Shown one piece after another: positions 10,213 to 22,248 of a stretch of 64,000 nucleotides of DNA (the stretch's first letter is position 1; each line of letters starts with the position of its first letter). Made by a program: the position numbers and the translations under genes. The notes below the pieces were generated by a model that worked only from the letters and a program-made list of their open reading frames with translations, searched no databases and was not told the origin of the DNA. Source of the DNA: Puccinia triticina (lineage: Eukaryota; Basidiomycota; Pucciniomycetes; Pucciniales; Pucciniaceae). The DNA lies in NCBI RefSeq assembly GCF_026914185.1, contig NC_070574.1, forward strand, positions 3,996,501-4,060,500, given 5' to 3'.

Positions 10213-10660
10213 TCAACTCCCAAACACAATTTACGTTGCGCGGACCGCCTCGGGAAGTCTTTCCCGGGTCCTCGCGACTGCATTTTGACCCGGGGGCGTT
10301 TTGGGAGTCGGAATTGTAATTACGCGATCCCAAACGGGAGTCGGGATTTTAATTTTACAAAAAAACCCAGAAAATAGAGAAATATTTATATCTCCTCACT
10401 GGAGCACCCAAACGCTCCCAAAATTTTACAGCAATCTAGATACACTGTCTAGAAAATATTTTGAGATTTACAGCAGTAGAAACCATCAGGAAGGCCTTGT
10501 GGAACAGGGGGGTTAATTTGGCGGATTTCCTACTCAGGGAAACCCCCAAAACCTTATCTCTGGTGCTCCAAACGGCCCCAAATTTTTTCTGCCATAAGAA
10601 TACACTCTCTAGATAATATTACAAGCTCCAAGGAGGTATTACACATCAGGAACACCTTCT
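10213..10660. repeat. two diverged tandem copies of about 160 bp, flank of an older element
   Basis: The words CTGGAGCACCCAAACGCTCC and GGTGCTCCAAACGGCCCC, each followed by ATACACT.TCTAGA.AATATT and CATCAGGAA..CCTT, mark two copies (about 10395-10500 and 10558-10655). Upstream are GACTCCC/GGGAGTC words like those of the two transposons. This suggests that copy 2 landed in a related older element whose left end is near 7973. No right terminus was found. Confidence 0.4.
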
Positions 10661-10664
10661 ATTG

Positions 10665-10835
10665 ACAGTGGTGTAGTGTAGTGCAGCGCAAATGCGCTAT
10701 TTTTTAGTGTAGTGTTAGTGCAATTGCGCCTATCTACGCTAACGCTACGCTAAAAGCTGAAATGGCTTTTCACCCTGTGCGCGTACCTTTAGCGCAGATG
10801 CGCGCAATTGCGCTAAGACTTATAAAAAAAAAAAA
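10665..10835. repeat. decayed TAGCG/CGCTA-rich element fragment
   Basis: This stretch aligns by eye with part of the 50246-50730 element: GCGCTATTTTTTAG, then GTTAGTGCAATTGCGC, then GCGCAGATGCGCGCAATTGC. Many expected GCG words read GTG, which fits C-to-T decay. No terminal repeats or target duplication remain. A poly-A run follows at about 10826. Confidence 0.5.
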
Positions 10836-11131
10836 AGCCCCTTAACCCGTTCATGGCCTGTTGTTATTTCATTTATTTTCATTGTCTGGGTGCAAGTCGC
10901 ACGTACAACTGGGGGTTTTATGGTAGTTTCACAATCTGAGATGCGGGCGAGACAGGGCCCGATGGATGCAAGAGAGTTGGCAGCTTTGCATCCATGATCT
11001 GAGATGTGTGCGAGACAGGGCCCGATGGGCGTGAGAGTGGGGAGCCCAATCCGAGAATCCGACTAGATATTCCGGGTATTTACCGGATGTCACGTGACCG
11101 CTGCCGGATATTCCGCGCGGGAAATCCAACA

Positions 11132-14100
11132 ATGTTGGAAGAGGTTTCAAGTGTAGATCTTGAGGAAGCTGTTGACCAAAACTGTAACTCAGAAATGGTG
11201 CTCTCAACCAATGACAATCCCCAACTTGGCAAGTCTCGAGAAGACTATTCCCGTCTCGCTAGCCTCTTGGAGAACACCAAGGATCAGATCCTGGGATACT
11301 TTCCCTCCGGGATCCATCCGGCAACTCTCGGAGACCAACAGCTCGAGTACGAGGTGTACAACGAGCTCACCACGCTCTTTACCCTAGCCAGAGATTTTTC
11401 GGGTTCGTTCAGGAAGGCCCACCAGGATGACATCCGATCTGCCGTCCAAAGCCATCCGATCGATCTTGCTGTCTCCACAGACCGCGAGGAGTATGATAGC
11501 TGGGCAGACGAACTCGATGCTCGCGGGGTCGAGCTCTGGAACCGGGCTAGTCAGCTCAGACGGATCCTCGACAGTCAGAGGTCCTCCAAACCGGACTATA
11601 TCGAACTCAATAAAATCTACCATTCGGCACTCCGCTTACTCCATCAAAAGAACTCAAGCCAGTCTCCACTAATAACTTCAAAGAATAAGAAACATCAAGA
11701 ACCCTTACTATCCGAGAAGATATGTGCCAAGAGTATGTCTGTTCTACCTTTTCCCTTGGATCCTACATCTTCATCAAAATAAGATTCGAGAGTTAGATCT
11801 ATGCACTCCGTTGATTACGAACAGTGCGGCAGTTGGGATTTACCATGATTTATGCCGGTTCCCCTGTCAAGAAAGACACCGCGTGTAAGTGAATTGCAAT
11901 CCTTATCTTGATAGCCTATTAAAATGATTCACACAATGTAACTCTTGCCATATGAATCATTGCACAGTACTGCTTAAACTCGTCAGCCTAAGTTCAAAGT
12001 CGTCCAAAGCGCAGCTCATGGTGTATGATTTAGAATCCGCGATGAAAAACATTGAAACAGCTTGGGAGGTTAGTAATGTATGCTTGATGATCTACATAGC
12101 TGTTGATGATCTGAATCTATCGGTTAATTTTTTACATAGCTGGAGCAACAACTACAAGAGATCCAGTCGAACCCTGATAACTCGACAATAACGAAAGACA
12201 AGGATTTCATTTGCACAATGCTCACGTTCTATTCCATCAAGGCCGATTGTGCAAGTAACAAGTTTAGATTATCATTGCAGTCGAACAATCCAGCGAGGCT
12301 GATCTCTTTTGTTAATACAGAGTTGGGCATCAGGAAATGAGACCGCGACACTCTTCAACCTACGCAAGGCTCTGGCTCTGTTCCCAAAGACAACTGATGA
12401 GAGACAACCGGCCGAAGCTCTGGATGTAATTTCAAGACTATATACGTTTGCCTACGAATTGCTGAAACCGAAGAGCCAGAAATCACAACGAGGAGAAAAG
12501 GATTCACAGAAGCTTCCGGTCTTAATCAAAGCTTCCCAATGGCTCACGCTGGCATTAAACGAGCTGGATTCTCACTCCTGGCATACTGCCCCAGAGGAGC
12601 CAGGGGATACTGGGATAGACGCCCCAGGCTCGACATCCGAGTTGAAAGTCAAGATCATCAGAGCTTTGGCTTATTCCTTCTTGGAAGCCGCCTCCTTCGG
12701 AAGTAATGACCAGCATGAACTTCAAAGGAAAGGAGAACAAGCTTTGGAAGAAGCACTGGTCAGTAAAATGATATATCACAGCACATCGGGGTGTTACTAT
12801 TTTTGATCACAAATTACGTATTTTTAATATCCTAAATCAGAACAACCGGCCCAGCCAAGCACTATGGTTGCGGAAGATACAACTTTTAAGTCAGCGAAAA
12901 CGCATGGGATCGGAACTGCGCACCGGTGAGGCTTGGATTGATTTATGAATTTTTCCAGATTTCTCAAAGCAATTCGAACTCACCACTATCCACCTGCGAA
13001 TCTTTAGCCGTCAAAGAAGCCTTGAAAACTGTGCCCTTCAATCAGGAACTTATCAACAAACTGATGGTCATTTCTCACAAGCTCTCCGACGACAGGCTAG
13101 TTAAGATGTTAAGCCATCTTCGAAAGGGAAGACGACTTGCTGATTCTCAAATTTTCACTCTTATTCTATTTTGAAGTGAGCGTTCGATAATATGTGCAGA
13201 AATATTTTCAGCCTGTGTGGTAAAAGAGGATCCGATCGAGAGGTGCTTGGGCGACCCGGCCTTCTACACCATCATCCTCGCTTCCTCGGCTTCTAAGGGT
13301 CCGAATGGGAGGAGGAATCAGAATAAATCGGCGCCAAACGTGTTTACAAATATACCACAAAACGAACCTAGTGAAGAATCTAAATTTCAGTTTTTAAAAG
13401 ATACTGCTGATCACGCTATGCTGGGTAAGCCTTTTCCCACCTCTCGCATTTGTTTGTCTCTGGATAATTTCAATCGGACTGGTTCATCGTCATGGCCAGC
13501 TATCGATGATAAATGAATGTTACGTTTTTTATTCTTCTTAACTCGTGCAGCAAATTCCGAGTTTCGCTTAGCATCGGATTGCGCTTTTATGTCACAAACA
13601 ATGATCTGGCACCGAGGCGATCAGGAGTATAAGAAGATGAGATTCGATTTGGCGGCGAGATGGTATACATTTGGAACTCATGCGGTCTTTGTCGAGACTA
13701 AGGAGGCCACTTTCGCAAAACTTGCAAGGTGAAATCGGATGGATATCTTGCAGTTTTTATCCATAACCCGAGTTGATCCGTGAATTTCTCATTGGTTTTA
13801 TTTTTTTGAAAAAGGAAAGCAGCATTGAGCTGGGTAAACCATGGGAATTACGAACTTGCGAGGAACAGTTTGAAGAATCTACCTCCCCAAGGTTACAATG
13901 AAGCTGGAACACATTTCCTAGCTTTCATGATTGATTCTGCGCAAGGAAACGAGCTACCTGGTATATAGATGAGAAGCCCGCTACTTTTCGTTCGAAACGC
14001 ACCCACATGACTGAAGCTACTTTTTCTTAACACCCCCTAATAGCTATCCAGTCAATAGATCGACTGATGAGCAGTCTTGATTTCAAGCCCGAAACGTTGC

Positions 14101-16207
14101 TCTATGCTGCCCAACAGGCGAATCATAGGGGACTCCAGAATTTACTCCACCATATCCTGCAGAAAACTCTGGAAGCGACGTCAGGGGCCACAGGAACTCA
14201 TTTCATCCAAGGCTTGGACATGGTCATCCTTTTACGGCAAGTGTATAATCTAGTTCCTGTTTGGGGGAATGAAGAGGCATCGGGTCTGACAAGCTCGTTT
14301 AAAAACTCTCAAAGATCGCTTATCCGGATAGACCTATCAAACCTATCCGTTCCTCACAGAAATAGGTAACTAGTTGATCTCATGATACAGTCCACAGCAC
14401 ATCCTCAACATGCTTTTATTTAATCCAAATTCTAGGGCCAACGATGAACAAAGAATACTTCAGCACTATAGAGCAGGTCAATAAAGATTTTCAGATAATC
14501 ACGAAATTTGGCAAATGTCTACTAATCCGGATGTGATGTGATTGATTCTGCTCTCCATTCAGCGAAGGAAATGTTAATCCAGTCCCAAGAAGCGAGTGCA
14601 ATTCAAGTGAGCTCGAAAGACGCCACCTGGTTATGGAAAACGGGTCAGTGAGAGCCTTTCTTAAGCTATCATGTTTTGCGCCACATGACGATGGCCATCT
14701 TTTGATCTTGAGTTTTCCATGTTTTGAGAATCAGCCTTCAATACTTGTGTTAGTGCGACACATGACTGGCCGGAAGATTTGGTGTTCGAATTCTTCGGTC
14801 TCACAGCCGATCTCATCAGTCTGACTCGCAAGATACCGACAAGTATCGAGGAGGTTCAGACACTGACGAGGCACGAGATCCATTGTCGGTTCGCATGTCT
14901 GGCCGGTAGTATGACCCAAGCCTTGAACACTGACCGAGACGATTATCGCCGTGTAAGCCTTCACAGAATGACTACAGTAGACGGAGTTCTCGTTTTCACC
15001 AATTCCTCTCATTCCCCGCAGAAAAACTTGGAACAGCCTCTGCTGGCTTCCATCAAACAGCTGAAGAAACTCTCACAAGGCGCACAAGATATTGCATCGG
15101 ATGGCGCTTTCTCGGAGAAGCTGGGTAAGATCAGAGCGTGTTTGTGCGTCTGGGAATTTGAGACGTATTCGATGGGCAACGATTGGGAAGCGATTCGATA
15201 CTTCATCGAAGTTGGGTCGTCATCCACACTCTTCTTCTACATAGATAAATCTCCGCAAGAGATGTTATCTGTCAAATATCATGTCATAAAGTAAAACAAA
15301 ACGTGCCATCACATCGGTTATTAGGATCTCGAACTGGGTCAAGAGTCACAAGCTTTCATCTCTACTCAGGTCACTGAAAGTATCGCAGAAATTGCTTGCC
15401 AAAATCACAGTCTGCCAACGGAATGTATGTCTTTCAAATAATCAGGAAATCTCTTGCAAAAAATATCTACAATGGGTAAAAGCCACTGATCAATAATGTT
15501 TCGGGCTCTTCTGTTCGAAGTACTTATTTTCGTTCTTGAGGTCAGAATAAGTGATGCAATCTTTGTTGTTTTTGAAGTCTATACGAACTTGAATTGTGGT
15601 TGACGATCTTCCAAGTTTTTTTAGCATGTCATGAAGATTGTAGACCGTCAAAGGGAGAAGAGTATCGACGCGCGCAGCCGATGGCTACGACTGGTGATCG
15701 ACTTGGAGCTCTCGATCAACAGTGACGAGGGGGCTCTAAGATTCTCGAACCAAGCGCTACAGCTGATGCAGAAATATCCGGTAAAGTTGTCGTTCCAGTC
15801 GATCCTGTTCGGTCGAAGTTACTTCCCACCAATCTTTCAGAGCGCGCATTCACATGAATTTCTGTTTTCGTGATCGTGCGTAGGAAGAGTATCCATCGGA
15901 TGAAGCTAATTGGATCTTGGCTAAGAGCTGGGACCGTAGTATCGACCTATACTCTTCTCAAAACATCATCCAGTCTAAACTCTGGTGCGAGATGTCCTTA
16001 AAATGGATGGAGCTCGTCATAGGCGGAAGGGCTTACGAAGATATGGTCAGCTTGATTTTCAAGACCTATGGTAATCTAGGCTTTCAAGGGTATGGCTCTC
16101 ATGACTGAACAGTGAACGTCGCGCCACTTTGACCTTAGATGAACCGCCATTACCGAGATTTGTTGAAGTTGACAGCCACGCTCGACACCCACCAGGAGTT
16201 ATTATGA
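11132..16207 (+). CDS. SPO22: meiosis protein SPO22/ZIP4 homologue, multi-exon
   Basis: SPO22/ZIP4 (TEX11 in animals) is a helical-repeat scaffold of the ZMM pathway that promotes meiotic crossovers. The match rests on successive exons with the tetratricopeptide-like organisation of the family. The C-terminal block is the most telling: YPSDEANW...SWDRSIDLY, then KLWCEMSLKWMELV, then a final exon ending DLLKLTATLDTHQELL (16139-16207). Other clear coding blocks are 11132-11735, 11955-12068, 12309-12760, 13217-13423, 13552-13731, 13815-13960, 14067-14365, 14779-15294, 15631-15780 and 15884-16045. The start is the in-frame ATG at 11132, after which the frame stays open. Exact splice joints, mainly around 11735-11960, are not resolved. 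No stop or frameshift that must break the gene was seen. It has at least ten introns. A Gypsy element begins 16 bp past the stop. Family assignment is firm; exon details are approximate. Confidence 0.8.
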
Positions 16208-16222
16208 AAGGCTCTTGCCTGC

Positions 16223-16675
16223 TGTAATAACTAGGGTACTACTGATTACGTGTCAAGCCAAAAACAAGGTGTTTCAGAATATCTCACAGACAAGCTAATA
16301 GATAACGATTGGCAGATTTGGTTTCACGGGACAGAATATTGAAGAGGTTTGGGTTTGATTTCGAAAATGAGGAAAGAAACAAAAATATTGCGATAAGAAA
16401 AGAAACAACTAGGATGCGCGCATTTGTAGAGTATTTAAGGACTTTAGTGAAGGTCTGAGCTTTACAAGTTATACGGATGAAAACTGAAATAGAGAACCGT
16501 TGATACGCGGAAATACAACTGTATCGTAATCCCGTTTCCACAGGAATCCTGTCGTTAACTATATTCAGATGATAAGCTTCTTTGTCCTGTCAGCTGTCAG
16601 CCATATTAACCTTTAAGCCTTGTTATTCTCATGTACCATTATCTAATAACCTAGTACGTATTTCCAGTTCTTACA
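16223..16675 (-). repeat. 3' LTR of the Gypsy element
   Basis: This 453-bp repeat matches 21485-21937 except for an A/G difference near 16260 and a T/C difference near 16583. Both are transitions. In this copy the second reads TTTGTC where the other LTR has TTCGTC, a TCG/TTG pair. Confidence 0.93.
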
Positions 16676-16683
16676 AATATGCT

Positions 16684-19600
16684 TTACCTTTTACTCGTCA
16701 AAAGTAAGGGTATATCGGAGTTTGAAGACTGATGAAATGCGATTAGTTGGTTGTGAATCCTTGCCGGTATGTCCTTTAGAGAAATCCAACGATCATGAGC
16801 CGGGGTCGAATTTTCCCAACGAATTAGATATTCATTAGATCCCTTTCTCTTTGAACGATGATCCAAAACCTCCGCAAAAAAATTCCAATCTATTCGTGCA
16901 ATCTGTGAAATATGATTGTCGGGGTGAGATGGCAAGTTCGCTCGGAATTGATTTAGGGAGGGATTCTTATACGGTTTTATTAGAGAAACGTTAAAGACTG
17001 GATGAAGTTTAGGATAATGTTCTGCAATATCAAGCTGAACCGCTCTTTCACCGACCATCTTTACCACAGAGAATGGACCTAAATGCTTAAAATCTAACTT
17101 CGCATTTGGTCGACGTGTCTGGATAAATCGCCGAGAAAGTAAGACCTGATCTCCAGGTGAAAAAACCGGAGTATCTCGTCTTCGTTGGTCGTAATATAAT
17201 GCTTGCTTCTCCTTTGCTTGTTGCATAGATTCAGAAGCCCTGTCCTGAATCTGCTGTAAATCCCGGATTACATTATCTGCCTTTGAAATTCCAGATGTTG
17301 AGGTGAGTGTGTTAAAACGGGGGTGATAACCATGAACAAAAAAGAATGGGGAAACCCCAGTAGAAGTAGAATGTAAGTTATTGATAGCAAATTCTGCTAC
17401 ATCCAACTTGTCCGACCAATCAGTTTGATTATAATTCACGAAATGTCGTAAATAATCTTCGAGTATCTGATTCATACGCTCCGTCTGTCCATCCGTTTGT
17501 GGGTGATAAGCGGTGGAGGTAGCAGAACTGATCTTTAAAAGCTTAAGAAAAGCCTGCCAAAACCCACTTGTGAAGGTCGTTCCTCTATCCGAGACGATTC
17601 TATCAGGTAGGCCATGAAGACGGAATATCTCTCGTCAAAAGATCTTAGCCAATTCTGCTGCTGTCATCAATTCCTTGCAAGGGATGAAATGTGTCGCCTT
17701 ACTGAGATGGTCAATGACTACTAATATAGAATCATACAAACCCGAGCGAGGAAGCTTTACTATAAGATCCATTCCAACCACACTCCAAGGCCGTGATGGA
17801 ATTGGAAAAGGCTGAAGAGTTCCCGCAGGTGACTGCCTGGAAAAGCGTGTTCTTTGGCAAGAATCGCAGGATGACACAAAAGAAATAACATCCCTCCGTA
17901 TGCTTGGCCAATCAAATGTTCAAAGAATTAAAGAAAGTGTTCGAGCAATTCCTGGGTGTCCCACTACTGGTCCCTCGTGATAAGTGCTAATCACTTGTTG
18001 TCTGAGCGAAGTTGGTACAAATACCCGGTTCCGAAACCAATATAGACCAGATTGGAAGTGAAAATCCGCCCTCTCTTCTGCGCTGAGTGTCGCGTAAGCC
18101 TCTGTTAATGACTGATGGAAGGCCGTGGATACTGGCTGAAAATAGATATCATGCTCCTTCACTGCCTGTGGTGCAGTTTCGATAGCGTTTATGCAAAATT
18201 TGCTAGCTAAGGAATTTGGTACCAATTTCGACAGAGGAGTATCAAAGTCTGGTCTTCTACTGGGAGCGTCTGCGGGATTAGAATTCCCTGAAAGATGTAT
18301 AAGCTTGAAATTGAAAGAATCTAAAAAACCCGCCCAGCGAGCTTGCTTTGGAGAAAGAGAAGTAGCCGTGATGAAATACTTGAGATTTGCATGGTCTGAA
18401 AAAACCAATACCGGTTTAGATGTACCGGCTAGCCATGCTCTCCACTCTTCGAAAGCTGCTACCACCGCCAGTAGTTCCAAGTCATATATTGACCATTGCC
18501 GTTCTTGGTCCGTTAGCTTTTGCGAAAAGAAACTAACAGGGTGCAGTCTTCCTGATGGATCTGGTTGGCTAAGAACTCCTGCGATAGCGAAACCCGAACT
18601 GTCAACATGAACAATTCTGTCCGCACCAAAGGAAAAATGTGATAACAATGGAGCCGAAGAAAAAGCTGAAAGAAGAGCTTTGAAGGCTGCCATAGGTCCT
18701 GGCAACTTCATTGCTCCTGGAAGAAATGATGATTCCTTGGTGAGATGAGTAAGAGCGCCCGCTACGTCGGAAAAATGGGGAATGAAACGTTGATAAAAGT
18801 TGCAAAACCCAAGAAAACTCCGAAGTCCTTTTAAAGTTTCGGGTACTGGCCACTTCAATATAGTTTCCAGCTTCTTCGGGTCCATACGGAGACCCTGTGA
18901 AGATACGATAAAACCCAGAAATTGGACTTCTGATTGGAAGAACTGACACTTCTTTAAAGAAGCTTTAAGTGAGAATTCCCGTAGCTTGGATAGAATCGCT
19001 GTGAGATGTTTCAAATGCTCTTCCTTAGTCTTGGAAAAGATCAGTATATCATCGATGTATACAAAGCAGCACACATCAATGAATTCGCGCAACACATACT
19101 GGATGAACCGTTGGAAAGTAGCGGGTGCGTTTGCTAGACCAAAAGGCATTACCATATATTCAAACATTCCCCATGGAGTCCGAAAAGCTGTAAGATATTC
19201 CTGTCCTGGTGTTACACGAAGCAAATTGAACGCTGATTTCAAATCTATCTTGGATAAGTAATTACATCCTGCAAGGTTATTTAATAAAAGAGAAAGAACG
19301 GGAATTGGATAGCTATCTCTGGTTGTGATGGCATTTAAACCTCGATAGTCCACACAGGGTCGGTCATCCTTTCCTTCCGTTTTGACAAAGAAGATTGGCG
19401 CTGCCGCTGGGGAGGAAGAAAGTCTGATGAAACCTTTGCTAAGGTTATCGTCAATGTACTCACGAAGTTGCCGTCTCTCTTGCTCACTGAGATTATACAA
19501 TCCTCCAAAAGGAGGAACGCAACCCTCCTTAATCTGAATTTTCAGATCAAATTGTGGTCGCACAGGTGGTAGTGATTGCAAACTGGCTACTGTAAAAACA

Positions 19601-21423
19601 TCAGAAAATGAACGAAGTTGGGACGGAAGAGACAAAATTTCATCTTGATTAAGGAGTAAATTATTAGTGATAGACGATATTGTGAGGGATTGAGTGGTGG
19701 TTGGAAAAGGAGGAAGGATACAATTACTGGGAGTAAGAAAAGAAAGATGTCCATGAGGTCCGCCGACCCAAGCTGAGTTTGCCCTGAGCCACGGAAGTCC
19801 TAAAATTATGTCGACGGAGGATAAAGAGAGAACATTAAGAGAAACCTCCAAAGAACGCGATTGATTCTGTGAATCGGATCCAATCAAAAATCCGCGCCAA
19901 CAGTGTGTGACGTCTCCAGAAGAGGCTGGTGATCCATCAAAACTTCTACAGGAAAAAGGCGTAGCGAGCGTTGTTAGCTTTAAATTCTTTGCTCTTACAA
20001 AACTTGTGTTGATAAAAGAGCCTCCAGCCCCCAAGTCAATTAGAGCCATCGCAATGACTGTAGGTAAACCGGGTCGTATGAGATGGAAAGGGAGTATGAC
20101 TCTAGAAGAAGCTGTGGAAAGGGAAAAGATAGGGGTAGGATTTTGGTTAGGGAAGAGAGGAAAAGACGACTTGCCATCCTCGATAGGGTTTCCATCTTGA
20201 TCAATCCCATACATCAACATGTCTGCAAACAAATGTGCCCCCACAGTGTCCCAAGAATGGCCATCGGGAACCACGTTAACCGCCGAGACTTCCACCTCCG
20301 CTACTGGAACCGCCGGTGCCGTTCGAGCGTTCAATCGCACAAACAACTCCAACTTCTCCTTCATTGAAACCTCGGTGTTGGGGCAAGACCGGTTAGTGAT
20401 GTGAGTTGAGTCGTATGGCTTGTGGCATCGTTGGCAGAGCTTGTTCTTGACACACAACGCACGATAAAAAGGAAAAGTGAAACCAATACTGGCCGTTATA
20501 GCGTTGATATCCATAGGAATAGGAACTCGAGGAGCTGGGGGAGGTTGTTGAGCTTGATATTCTGGTCTTCGATTTGGTAGATTATTGCAAAGTTGATTTA
20601 GTTCATCGAGTATATTGGAAGCGAGTATTGCCAGATCTTGCTTTTCTTGGAGGGTGTTGGCCGTCTTCCAGGAGTCCTTAACGATAGCGATCTCCAGAAT
20701 CCGAGGGTTAAGAGCACGCTTGTACAAATCACATCTACTATCCTCCGTTAAGTCAACAGCATACACCAGTGAACTAAACAACGAATTAAAAACATCAAGA
20801 GACATATTTCCCTGTCTACAACTGTACAAAGCACGCTTAGCATCCTCAACACTGTTTCTATCAGCAAAAACCTCCTCTAATTTAGTCATAAAAGTACGAA
20901 TAGAAACAAGACAAGGAAGGGTGTAAGGATCTTCGGCGGAGGCGACATGAGCGTTCAGACCTTGAGACCTGGCGTTCTCCTTGAGAATCGAAATCCACCA
21001 ATTATACGAAGGAGTGGTGTCGGAGATGTTACCGTTTGCATGTCTGAAATGTCGTACCACCCAATTGATCTTGCTCTTCTCCGTCGCAAACCGAGATTCG
21101 ACCTCCACAAGACGATCCTTAATGAAATAAAGAAATTTGTTGAGCTCCTTCGGGTTGCCGGAAAATGAAGCGTGGGTCATGACCGATACATCCAAAAAGG
21201 AGATTTGTTGAGGGGGAGGAATGGTTTGTATAGTGAGAAGTTGTTGTTGAAAAAGTGTGAGTCGAAGGGAAATGTCTTGGAGGGTAGTATTGATAGCATT
21301 AACATTGGTTCTAAGGTTATTTACTTGGGAAGTAAGGGTTTGAGAGTCGTTTTGTTGATGTAACTGGAGGTTATTAAGGGCTTCGGCCAAATTGTGAACT
21401 CGTTCATCTTGATTGATATCCAT
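16684..21423 (-). pseudogene. Gypsy Gag-Pol polyprotein with two in-frame stops
   Basis: One frame runs from the ATG at 21423 to a TAA at 16684. Order of domains: Gag with an N-terminal coiled region; a Cys/His cluster (CQRCHKPYDSTH...SCP); an aspartic protease with LIDLGAGGSFI, which has DLG where DSG/DTG is usual; reverse transcriptase with FVYIDDILIFS and MPFGLANAPATFQ; RNase H with IVHVDSSGFAIAGVLSQ; integrase zinc finger (HEGPVVGHPG...CDSCQRTR); integrase core (GMDLIVKLPRSG...DRG...PQTDGQTERMNQ); and a C-terminal chromodomain-like part (EYLIRWENSTPAHDRWISL). TGA stops at 17920-17922, before the integrase zinc finger, and at 17635-17637, inside the integrase core, break the frame. Both could derive from CGA. 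Without readthrough, integrase is not made, so the copy is probably not autonomous. Confidence 0.9.
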
Positions 21424-21484
21424 TGATGATTTGAGCGAGTAGAAGTTTAGACTAACAAAGTGTTCTTGAAGATCGCAATATTAT

Positions 21485-21937
21485 TGTAATAACTAGGGTA
21501 CTACTGATTACGTGTCAAGCCAGAAACAAGGTGTTTCAGAATATCTCACAGACAAGCTAATAGATAACGATTGGCAGATTTGGTTTCACGGGACAGAATA
21601 TTGAAGAGGTTTGGGTTTGATTTCGAAAATGAGGAAAGAAACAAAAATATTGCGATAAGAAAAGAAACAACTAGGATGCGCGCATTTGTAGAGTATTTAA
21701 GGACTTTAGTGAAGGTCTGAGCTTTACAAGTTATACGGATGAAAACTGAAATAGAGAACCGTTGATACGCGGAAATACAACTGTATCGTAATCCCGTTTC
21801 CACAGGAATCCTGTCGTTAACTATATTCAGATGATAAGCTTCTTCGTCCTGTCAGCTGTCAGCCATATTAACCTTTAAGCCTTGTTATTCTCATGTACCA
21901 TTATCTAATAACCTAGTACGTATTTCCAGTTCTTACA
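21485..21937 (-). repeat. 5' LTR of the Gypsy element
   Basis: This is the 453-bp partner of 16223-16675. Being the 5' LTR in element orientation, it should hold the promoter. It is followed outside by the target duplication CCTGC. I could not identify a convincing tRNA primer-binding site next to its inner edge. Confidence 0.93.
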
Positions 21938-22248
21938 CCTGCCGTTAAAGTATTATTGATGTTTTCCAGCCCGATAAGAGCTCACAAATACCTGCTAAGC
22001 CCGATAAGGGCTCACAAATACCTGCTAGAGGTTCGTCTACGGAATGCATTTTTTGGCCACTTATAGGGAAGCTATGATTTTTCGTTCATCTTGATCAACG
22101 GGAGACTTGAGCAAAGAAAAAAAAACAGAAATGCTTTGGGTGATTTCAAGTTTATACAACGCTTTATGGTAGATGAATCAAGATTTACATACACAAACTG
22201 GAATGCAGAACTAAATAAGCACAAGTAAAGTAGTACATAATGTCTTCT
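21938..22248. other. intergenic spacer with a short tandem duplication
   Basis: AGCCCGATAAGRGCTCACAA followed by ATACCTGCT occurs twice in tandem (about 21969-22024, unit near 29 bp). This is the shared 3' side of SPO22 (+) and the KPWE gene (-), now separated by the Gypsy insertion. Nothing else stands out. Confidence 0.5.

Larger units (their letters stand above)
16223..21937 (-). mobile_element. Ty3/Gypsy LTR retrotransposon, chromodomain type, nearly intact
   Basis: Two 453-bp LTRs (16223-16675 and 21485-21937) bracket a gag-pol frame read on the minus strand. The 5-bp duplication CCTGC lies outside both (16218-16222 and 21938-21942). By eye the LTRs differ at two positions, which marks a recent insertion. 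LTR ends are TGTAAGAACTGG...GTTATTACA in element orientation. The polyprotein is open from 21423 to 16684 apart from two in-frame TGA codons. The insertion lies in the presumed 3' untranslated region of SPO22, in opposite orientation to it. Confidence 0.93.

Noticed and set aside
16284..16541. 85-codon frame identical in both Gypsy LTRs
   Set aside because: It is preserved only because the LTRs are recent copies of each other. It is antisense-neutral sequence with no motif.
18191..20926. Plus-strand frames of 90-139 codons under the Gypsy polyprotein
   Set aside because: They are shadows of the minus-strand Gag-Pol frame.
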